Positions 46,171 through 52,205 of a stretch of DNA of 52,205 bases are shown one piece after another (the first letter of the stretch is position 1; each line of letters starts with the position of its first letter). The notes below the pieces were generated by a model. That model worked only from the letters and a program-made list of their open reading frames with translations, made no database searches and was not told the DNA's origin. The stretch lies in contig DAOSVM010000016.1 of the NCBI GenBank assembly GCA_035379625.1, forward strand, positions 1 to 52,205, written 5' to 3'. Both the position numbers and the translations under genes were made by a program. The DNA comes from DAOSCP01 sp035379625 (lineage in GTDB: Bacteria > Bacteroidota > Ignavibacteria > Ignavibacteriales > DAOSCP01).

Positions 46171-46180
46171 ATACATATTA

Positions 46181-46779
46181 TAGCTCAGACGGTGTAAGCA
46201 TAAAGCCCGTGCGCCGTACGGCGCACGGGCGGGCTAACGCCCAAAAATATTTAACTTTTTTAAACCATATCTTACATATTACTAACAACTTACAATATTT
46301 ACTCTTTTACCAAAATAACTATTGACTGAAAATTTTCCAAAGTAAGAGCAAACTTAAAGCAATAATATTTTCGTAAATACGATATAATAGTATTTTCGAT
46401 ATATTGACTTTTCTTAAAAATATATTGTATTTGCAATATAGTTGTATATACGATATATTTGCGATTCTCAATAATATATTTGTAAATACAATATAATTGC
46501 TTCTACGATATAATTCTGAATACAATTTTATTATAAAGGAATCTGCAACAAATATAAAAATATGTGAAAGTCAATATAAGTTTTGCCAAGAGGATTATTT
46601 TCAGTGAAACAGACTATCAGCACTGCTTTATGACGCTACTTTTAGGGATTTGTGGAAGTGTGAAACCGTTAAGCTACACTTTGTAAGGTGATAAAGAAAA
46701 GATTTTTAGCGGGCCGTTCCGGCCCGCTGCCCACGTGCGGCGCAGCCGCACGTGGGCTAAGCTTATACTGTCTGAGCTA
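46181..46779 (+). repeat. Repeat element C (full copy)
   Basis: 599 bp from TA to TA. The left hairpin (46206-46229) has the 10-bp stem CCCGTGCGCC around GTAC, making the whole 24 bp a perfect palindrome. The ATTGAC box lies 139 bp in and the palindrome array 180 bp in. The right side has the AGCGGGCCG/TTC hairpin (46708-46728), as in A. It is followed by a 13-bp stem GCCCACGTGCGGC with loop GCA (46729-46757), whose sequence is unlike that of A and B. The right end is GCTTATACTGTCTGAGCTA. Between array and right hairpins lie about 190 bp not shared with A or B. No coding sequence is convincing; a 68-codon minus frame here is a by-product of the repeats. Confidence 0.85.
46363..46518. repeat. 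Palindrome array of element C
   Basis: Six palindromes in three pairs: TTCGTAAATACGA, TAGTATTTTCGA; TTGTATTTGCAA, TTGTATATACGA; TTGTAAATACAA, TTGCTTCTACGA. The second member of each pair is followed by GATAT or GATATA, as in copies A and B. Confidence 0.75.
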
Positions 46780-46817
46780 ATGAAGAATTTTTGTTCTAAT
46801 ATCTTTCTTGAATTTTT

Positions 46818-47273
46818 TTAATCTCTTAATTCGAGAATTGGATTATGCTTATGCTTTTTATCTTTAACAACTAATGTGGTTGTAGGCACTTTACTGTACA
46901 TATTGAATAACATATCGTGGCCGTGACACAAACCTAAAACTATATTTAACTCTGTGCCTTTTTCTTGTAAATACTTTGCTTGCCCTTTTGGATTACAAAT
47001 TATTCCTTTTGCATTCGGATCATCAAAAAATTCTGCTTCTGGAATACTATTTTCTTTACAATTTATAGTATAAACTTCAAATTTATCGCTGAAAATTTCC
47101 TTTAACTTTTCTGCTTCTTTATTCATTGAAATACAATTTGCTATACCTATTTTTTTATACCCTTGTAATTCTGCAAATTTTTTAATTTCGTAAATACGAC
47201 TTTCTCCTTTTAAGTAGGATTCATCAATATTTTTCATAATTTTTACATCTTCTTTTGAATATAACTCTTTCAT
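46818..47273 (-). CDS. DUF1847 protein lacking the amino-terminal Cys motif
   Basis: 151 residues. SRIYEIKKFAELQGYKKIGIANCI (25-48), EVYTINCKENS, GIICNPKGQAKYLQEKGTELN and LGLCHGHDMLF, then TTTLVVKDKKHKHNP, are the DUF1847 blocks. Most family members begin with a cluster of Cys thought to bind metal; this one starts directly at the globular domain, and the 100 bases upstream contain no frame that could supply it. Function is unknown. GAGGT ribosome site lies 5 bases before the ATG. Confidence 0.85.
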   Translation of the reverse strand: MKELYSKEDVKIMKNIDESYLKGESRIYEIKKFAELQGYKKIGIANCISMNKEAEKLKEIFSDKFEVYTINCKENSIPEAEFFDDPNAKGIICNPKGQAKYLQEKGTELNIVLGLCHGHDMLFNMYSKVPTTTLVVKDKKHKHNPILELRD

Positions 47274-47391
47274 TACTACCTCATTTTATTCATTTTTGTT
47301 TGATAATAAATAAACGAAAAAGTTTCATTAATTTTTGTTAAACTATTTTATTATTTTAATTGTCTAATTTATAAAAATATTTGGAAATTGT

Positions 47392-49803
47392 ATGAGAACT
47401 AAAATTATTTTTCCACTTTTACTTGCTATAGCGCTAAGTTTTGCACAAAAAACAACTAATACAAATTTTAAATCGGGCTTAATTAAAGGTATAATTTATG
47501 ATTCTTTATCGAATTTGCCTATAGAATACGCTAATATTGCTTTAATAAATACAAGAACTCAAAAGATAACTGGCGGATCTATTACTGATAAGGATGGAAA
47601 TTTTGCCATATCTGAACTTTCTCCTGGTCGATATATTCTTGAAATTAAGTTTATTGGATATCAAAAAAAACGTATTACTGATTTGCTTATAACACCCCAA
47701 AAAACTACCATAGATTTACGAATAATCAAATTATTAACAGCCGATAAACAATTGCAAGAAGTTGTTGTAACTGGAAAAAAAGAAATGATGGAATTCAAAC
47801 TAGATAAAAGAGTTTTTAATTTAGATGAAGCAACACAAAACTCTGGCGGCTCCGCAGCAGATGTCTTGCAAAATGTACCTTCTGTAAGCGTTGATATCGA
47901 TGGCAATATTAGCCTACGTGGAAACCAGAATGTAACTATTTTGATTGATAACAGACCTGTTTCGTTAATGGGAATGTCGAATGCTGACGCTATGGCACAA
48001 TTACCCGCATCATCCATTGAAAGAATTGAAATAGTAACTAATCCATCTGCAAAATATGATCCGGATGGAACAACGGGAATAATTAATATCATTACAAAAA
48101 AAGATAATACACAAAATTACAGTGCTCTTATCAATTTAAATGCAGGAAATAACGATAGATACAATGGTTCATTAAATTTAAATTATCGATATAATAATTG
48201 GAATTTTTTCGGTTCTTATAACTTTCGCATTATGAATATGGAATTCAAAAATACATCTGAAAGAACTAATTTTTACCCGGATACATCATATTATAACCAA
48301 TACGGTAGTTCCAAAAGAGAAATGAATATGCACAATTTCAGGATTGGAACAGAATATAATTTTTCAAACGACCATTCATTATTATTTACATTTTCTTACA
48401 ATTTAAACAACAGAAAAATGAATGGTAACATTAATTATTTAAGTTTATCAGAAAATCTTGCAACAATTGAAGATTATTACCGAATAAGCAAGAATACAGA
48501 AGATAATCACGGATTTAATTTTAATATAAATCATAAAATCAATATAAACGATAAAGGGCAAAATTTAATTACAAATTTATCATATTCTAAATTTTTAGAA
48601 GACGATAACTCAAATATAAATTTACAAGGTAACTATAAACCTAAAAATTTTAATGGATTTACACAACAAAATTCTAAAAGAAACAATTTAACACTCCAAT
48701 CAGACTATACACTACCATTTGATGAATTCACACAATTAGAAACAGGTGTAAAACTATCCAATAATTGGCGCAGTGATGAAAATTCATTTACCTCAAAGAA
48801 TAATTTAAGATTTAATAACTACGATTTCGATGAAAATTTTTATTCCTTTTACACAACCTTTGGCTCAAGATACGATAATTTAAAGTTCCAATTCGGTCTT
48901 AGATACGAATATGCGAAAATCAATTTAAATCAAAAATCTCAAAACTTAAAAGTCGATAAAATTTATAAAAGCATCTTTCCAACACTTCACATAAGCTATG
49001 ATATTACAACTACCAATCTTCTACAATTTAGTTACAGCCGAAGATTAAATAGACCAAATGCAAATCAATTAAATCCATTTATTGATTCAACAGATTACCC
49101 ATATATAAATACCGGAAATCCAAATATCTCACCAGAATATTATAATTCATACGAATTTATACATTCAATTATTTTAGGCCCAACATCTATAAATACATCA
49201 TTGTTTTACCGTAATACAAATGACAACGTAGAAAATTTAAAATATTATTATGCAGATGGCACAATTATTTCAAAACCAGTAAATTTAAGCAAACAAGAAT
49301 CATACGGTTTTGAAATTGTATCACAAAACAACTTTGCAAATTTTATAAGAGCTAATATAAGTTTCAGCTACTATAAATTTAATATAAAAGGCGGATACAC
49401 AGATAATTTAGGGAACTACCAAAATCTGAACACATCAAGTTATAATTGGAACACAAAATTAAACACAACAATAACATTTCAAAAAGGTTTCGATTTGATG
49501 TTTAACATTACTTACAATTCTCCAAGTGTTACAGCTCAAGGCCAAACTAAAGCATTCATCCACAACGATTTATCACTCAGAAAAAGTATAATTGAAGACA
49601 AACTATTTTTAACATTCAGAACTTTTGATCCATTCAAGCTAATGAAATTTGAAAACACCACAAATACCCAATACTATACATCATTCTCAAAAAGAGAAAG
49701 AAATTCAAACGCGTTTTTCATAGGCATAACATACAAATTTAATGATTTCAAACAAACCAGAACAAAAACCGATGAAGAACAAAGAGATGATCTTATGCAA
49801 TAA
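47392..49803 (+). CDS. TonB-dependent outer-membrane receptor with CarboxypepD_reg domain
   Basis: 803 residues. Signal peptide MRTKIIFPLLLAIALSFAQ; CarboxypepD_reg-like domain (about 30-115, IKGIIYDSLSNLPIEYANIA); plug (about 120-235, with SGGSAADVLQNVPSVSVD and NVTILIDNRPV); then a barrel of OMP_b-brl_3 type to the end. There is no SusD partner, so it is not a classical starch-type system; its substrate (metal chelate, peptide or small molecule) is unknown. The gene has its own terminator. Confidence 0.9.
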   Translation: MRTKIIFPLLLAIALSFAQKTTNTNFKSGLIKGIIYDSLSNLPIEYANIALINTRTQKITGGSITDKDGNFAISELSPGRYILEIKFIGYQKKRITDLLITPQKTTIDLRIIKLLTADKQLQEVVVTGKKEMMEFKLDKRVFNLDEATQNSGGSAADVLQNVPSVSVDIDGNISLRGNQNVTILIDNRPVSLMGMSNADAMAQLPASSIERIEIVTNPSAKYDPDGTTGIINIITKKDNTQNYSALINLNAGNNDRYNGSLNLNYRYNNWNFFGSYNFRIMNMEFKNTSERTNFYPDTSYYNQYGSSKREMNMHNFRIGTEYNFSNDHSLLFTFSYNLNNRKMNGNINYLSLSENLATIEDYYRISKNTEDNHGFNFNINHKININDKGQNLITNLSYSKFLEDDNSNINLQGNYKPKNFNGFTQQNSKRNNLTLQSDYTLPFDEFTQLETGVKLSNNWRSDENSFTSKNNLRFNNYDFDENFYSFYTTFGSRYDNLKFQFGLRYEYAKINLNQKSQNLKVDKIYKSIFPTLHISYDITTTNLLQFSYSRRLNRPNANQLNPFIDSTDYPYINTGNPNISPEYYNSYEFIHSIILGPTSINTSLFYRNTNDNVENLKYYYADGTIISKPVNLSKQESYGFEIVSQNNFANFIRANISFSYYKFNIKGGYTDNLGNYQNLNTSSYNWNTKLNTTITFQKGFDLMFNITYNSPSVTAQGQTKAFIHNDLSLRKSIIEDKLFLTFRTFDPFKLMKFENTTNTQYYTSFSKRERNSNAFFIGITYKFNDFKQTRTKTDEEQRDDLMQ

Positions 49804-49810
49804 TTTATAA

Positions 49811-49840
49811 AAGGCTGTCAAGAAAAGACAGTCTTTTTTT
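49811..49840 (+). terminator. Rho-independent terminator of the TonB receptor gene
   Basis: Stem GGCTGTC, loop AAGAAAA, stem GACAGTC (one G-T pair), then eight T. Eight bases after the stop codon. Confidence 0.85.
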
Positions 49841-49854
49841 TAAAATTTTCATTG

Positions 49855-49912
49855 GCTCGGACGGTGTAAGCTTAAGCCCGTGCGCTTGGCGCACGGGCGG
49901 GCTAAAGCCTAA
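49855..49912 (+). repeat. Repeat copy D (left end only)
   Basis: GCTCGGACGGTGTAAGC followed by a hairpin (49877-49897) with stem CCCGTGCGC and a three-base loop TTG, then GCGGGCTAAAGCC. Compared with A-C one base pair and one loop base are gone, but the stem remains perfect. Some weak likeness to the copies continues to about 50010, with no array and no right end before the TetR gene at 50069. The 265-base gap holds nothing else apart from the terminator and a promoter. Confidence 0.75.
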
Positions 49913-50021
49913 ATAATAATATTTATTCAACTTTTAACTTATTACCCTATAAATAAGTCGATAACTTTCCAATTATAAAATAAACTTTAAATCATCACAA
50001 TATATCATTTAAAAACTCTTT

Positions 50022-50049
50022 TTTGGATAACGACTTTTTATTAATTTTG
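50022..50049 (+). promoter_or_regulatory. Possible Bacteroidota-type promoter of the TetR gene
   Basis: TTTG at 50022-50025, a 16-base spacer, then TAATTTTG (50042-50049). The -7 box is perfect, the spacer slightly short. The ATG lies 20 bases beyond. Confidence 0.4.
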
Positions 50050-50068
50050 TTAATAAAAACAAAAAAAT

Positions 50069-50608
50069 ATGAAAAATAATAATAAACGTAATCTAATCAT
50101 CAAAGCTGCTGAAAGAAGATTTAGTAAATTAGGTTACGACGCTACAACAATAGAAGAAATAGCTAAAGATTTACGAGTTGCTAAAGGTGGAATTTTCTAT
50201 TACTTCAAAACTAAAGAAGATTTATATTTTGAAATTGTCATACGACAAAAAGATAAATTCATCAATGAAATTATTAACATTACTAATTTACAAACACTAT
50301 TAAATTTTTTTCTAAACCAAGCTTTCACTCCAAATGAAGAATTCAATATTTTTATCACAACTTTAATAAACTATAATTTGAATAAAACAAACGAACGGGA
50401 AAATGAAATTATTGAAAAATTTATTGTTGAACTTAAAAATCATATTTCACAATTTTTTAATAATAAAAAAGATGAATTAGAAATTCTATTTATTGAACAT
50501 ACGCTTCAATCTTTATTATTACCTAATAATTTATTAAAACAAACTTTAAAAGATGAATCACAAATAATATTATTTCAAAAATATTTTGAGAATATTTTTT
50601 CACATTAA
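50069..50608 (+). CDS. TetR/AcrR-family transcription regulator
   Basis: 179 residues. The amino-terminal helix-turn-helix covers about 8-55 with AAERRFSKLGYDATTIEEIA and VAKGGIFYYFKTKEDLYFEI, the usual TetR signature. The ligand domain (60-179) is not assignable. It is followed 57 bases later by gcvPB on the same strand; no palindromic operator was found in the gap between them, so the target is unknown. Confidence 0.9.
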   Translation: MKNNNKRNLIIKAAERRFSKLGYDATTIEEIAKDLRVAKGGIFYYFKTKEDLYFEIVIRQKDKFINEIINITNLQTLLNFFLNQAFTPNEEFNIFITTLINYNLNKTNERENEIIEKFIVELKNHISQFFNNKKDELEILFIEHTLQSLLLPNNLLKQTLKDESQIILFQKYFENIFSH

Positions 50609-50665
50609 ATTTGAAATTATACTAATTTTTATTTAATTTTATATCAAAAATTTAAAGGTTTATAT

Positions 50666-52114
50666 ATGAAATTAATATTTGAAAAAAGTAAAAGTGGGCA
50701 AAAAGGTGTAAAACTACCTAATTTAGATGTCCCTATTACTGATTTTTATCCTATACCAGAAAAATTTATGAGAAAATCTGAATTGCACCTTCCTGAAGTA
50801 GCTGAAAATGAAGTTGTTAGACATTATATTAAGCTCTCTACTAAAAATTATCATATTGATAAAGGCTTCTACCCATTAGGCTCTTGCACAATGAAATATA
50901 ATCCTAAAATTAATGAAACCACTGCATCTTTACCCGGATTCACAAATATCCATCCATTTCAACCTACAAGAACAACTCAAGGTGCTTTAGCCTTAATGTA
51001 TAACATAGGTGAAATGTTAAAAGAAATAACTGGATTGAAAGGTATTACATTGCAACCTTCTGCTGGTGCTCATGGTGAATATACTGCTATAATGATGTTT
51101 AAAAAATATCATGATACAAAAGGTAATTCCCATAAGAATATAATACTAATTCCAGATTCAGCTCATGGAACCAATCCTGCTTCAGTTGCTATTTCAGGTC
51201 TTATCCCTGTTAATGTTAAATCCGACGAAAAAGGTATGGTTGATATTAAAGATTTTGAAGAAAAATTAACTGATAATGTAGCAGGAATGATGATTACCAA
51301 TCCTAATACAGTTGGAATTTTCGAAAAAAATATCAAATATATAGCCGATAAATTGCATGAAAAAGATGCTCTTTTATATATGGATGGCGCAAATTTAAAC
51401 GCACTTCTTGGCATTGTAAGACCAGGAGATATTGGATTTGATGCCGTACATATAAATTTACACAAAACATTCTCTACTCCTCACGGTGGTGGCGGCCCAG
51501 GAAGTGGACCTGTTGCTGTATCAGAAAAACTTTTACCACATTTGCCATTACCACAAGTTAAAATAAACGATGAAGGTTTTTACTATCTTGAATGGGTAAA
51601 TAGTAAATCAATTGGTAAAGTCCATTCATTCTTCGGAAACTTCGCAATTTTAGTTCGTGCTTATACATACATCCTTATGCAAGGTAAGGAAGGTATGAAG
51701 GAAATTAGCAAAAATGCTATCATTAATGCGAACTACCTTCTATCTAAACTGAAAGATCATTTTGATTTGCCTTATAAAGAAACACCTATGCACGAATTTG
51801 TTTTAAGTGGTACAAAATTTAAAGAACAAAACGTTAAAGTATTGGACATAGCAAAAAGATTACTTGATTACGGTTTCCACGCTCCTACTATATATTTCCC
51901 TCTAATTGTTCCTGATGCTTTAATGATTGAACCAACTGAAAGTGAACCTAAACAAAGATTAGATGAATTTGCTGAAGCTATGATTAAAATAAAAGAAGAA
52001 ATTTACACAAATCCAGATTTATTGAGAAATGCCCCTCAAAATACACCACTAAAAAGATTAGATGATGCAAAAGCAGCAAGGGAAATCGATGTAAACTATT
52101 TCAAAAATAAATAA
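50666..52114 (+). CDS. gcvPB: Glycine dehydrogenase (decarboxylating) subunit 2
   Basis: Carboxyl half of the two-part P protein of the glycine cleavage system. PLP enzyme of 482 residues: FYPLGSCTMKYNPKINE, LQPSAGAHGEYTAIMM, DSAHGTNPASVAISG, and HINLHKTFSTPHGGGGPGSGP with the PLP Lys267. The other half (gcvPA), gcvT and gcvH are not in the window; lpdA at 23820 can act as the L protein. AAAGG ribosome site; no glycine riboswitch was seen in the leader. Confidence 0.95.
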   Translation: MKLIFEKSKSGQKGVKLPNLDVPITDFYPIPEKFMRKSELHLPEVAENEVVRHYIKLSTKNYHIDKGFYPLGSCTMKYNPKINETTASLPGFTNIHPFQPTRTTQGALALMYNIGEMLKEITGLKGITLQPSAGAHGEYTAIMMFKKYHDTKGNSHKNIILIPDSAHGTNPASVAISGLIPVNVKSDEKGMVDIKDFEEKLTDNVAGMMITNPNTVGIFEKNIKYIADKLHEKDALLYMDGANLNALLGIVRPGDIGFDAVHINLHKTFSTPHGGGGPGSGPVAVSEKLLPHLPLPQVKINDEGFYYLEWVNSKSIGKVHSFFGNFAILVRAYTYILMQGKEGMKEISKNAIINANYLLSKLKDHFDLPYKETPMHEFVLSGTKFKEQNVKVLDIAKRLLDYGFHAPTIYFPLIVPDALMIEPTESEPKQRLDEFAEAMIKIKEEIYTNPDLLRNAPQNTPLKRLDDAKAAREIDVNYFKNK

Positions 52115-52115
52115 A

Positions 52116-52145
52116 AAAAGGCTGCCAATAAGGCAGCCTTTTTTA
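52116..52145. terminator. Bidirectional rho-independent terminator after gcvPB
   Basis: AAGGCTGCC, loop AATA (with A), GGCAGCCTT, A run before and T run after. It would stop gcvPB and also the minus-strand gene whose end lies at 52159. Confidence 0.88.
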
Positions 52146-52158
52146 TTATTAACCCAAA

Positions 52159-52205
52159 TTATGCATTAGGAAAGAAAAAGGGATGTGCTATTTCTAAGAA
52201 TAAAC
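52159..52205 (-). CDS. Carboxyl end of an unknown protein, cut by window edge
   Basis: Fifteen codons are visible, ending LFLEIAHPFFFPNA before a stop at 52159-52161. A gene is supported by its position facing gcvPB across a symmetrical terminator. I do not recognise the family. Confidence 0.4.
   Translation of the reverse strand, partial: LFLEIAHPFFFPNA

Noticed and set aside
46319..46525. 68-codon minus-strand frame within element C
   Set aside because: It lies in the palindrome array; copies A and B do not keep the frame, and the composition is Ile/Tyr/Leu-rich, as expected of translated AT repeats.
47392..49803. SusC/SusD polysaccharide locus
   Set aside because: The receptor is of the OMP_b-brl_3 type and no SusD, sulfatase or glycoside hydrolase gene is near.
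50609..50665. Glycine riboswitch before gcvPB
   Set aside because: Only 57 AT-rich bases separate the genes and no aptamer-like structure is visible.

Overview
The window is very AT-rich and reads as chromosome of a free-living member of the Bacteroidota/Ignavibacteria-like branch of the FCB group. The evidence is a secreted M6 protease ending in a type IX secretion sorting domain with the YPNPFNP motif common in Ignavibacteria-like genomes, a TonB receptor with a CarboxypepD_reg domain, DUF6249 and PD40 proteins, and promoter-like sites of the form TTTG-N18/19-TAnnTTTG. There are no rRNA, tRNA, CRISPR or prophage genes. Almost every gene is intact and ordinary; the exceptions are two genes cut by the window edges and one small remnant.

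Layout. 1-5154: cdsA (cut by the edge), a DUF1460 lipoprotein, ogt-proA, a PC4/YdbC-like ssDNA-binding protein and an anion permease. 5190-5701: repeat element A. 5763-9267: a four-gene sodium-pumping decarboxylase operon (carboxyltransferase, gamma, biotin carrier, beta). 9359-16926: a tightly packed eight-gene minus-strand run, metF, Gfo/Idh, aldolase, ddl, ftsB/divIC-like, rarA, L,D-transpeptidase, AspT/YidE-like transporter. 17087-19825: the secreted metalloprotease. 19903-20560: repeat element B. 20620-27072: an SDR gene, an outer-membrane-protein remnant, then an operon mug-like, PIF1-like helicase, lpdA, ugd, UDP-glucuronate decarboxylase. 27161-32672: a DUF6901-like protein, Nif3, a zinc-ribbon coiled coil protein, recG, a methyltransferase. 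32678-35736: an amidase overlapping a histidine kinase. 35888-40520: glycosyltransferase, methyltransferase and YfhO for surface glycans. 40563-46170: membrane proteins, a WD40 protein, mnmA, a PorE-like lipoprotein with a SPOR domain, an SDR. 46181-46779: repeat element C. 46818-52205: DUF1847, TonB receptor, a half copy D of the repeat, a TetR regulator, gcvPB and the end of an unknown gene.

The standout is the repeat family A-D. Three full copies of 512-658 bp have inverted ends (TAGCTCAGAC...GTCTGAGCTA), GC-rich hairpins at both ends whose stems persist while their sequences and loops change, and a central array of six or seven TTGTATATACAA-like palindromes in three pairs, starting 180-183 bp from the left end in each copy. 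All three full copies lie between convergent genes, in the same orientation, and carry no gene. I know of no named family that matches, so this is the best candidate for an undescribed system. A second point of interest is a lipoprotein (43800-45389) with the domain order of the type IX secretion component PorE but a SPOR domain in place of the OmpA-like peptidoglycan-binding domain.
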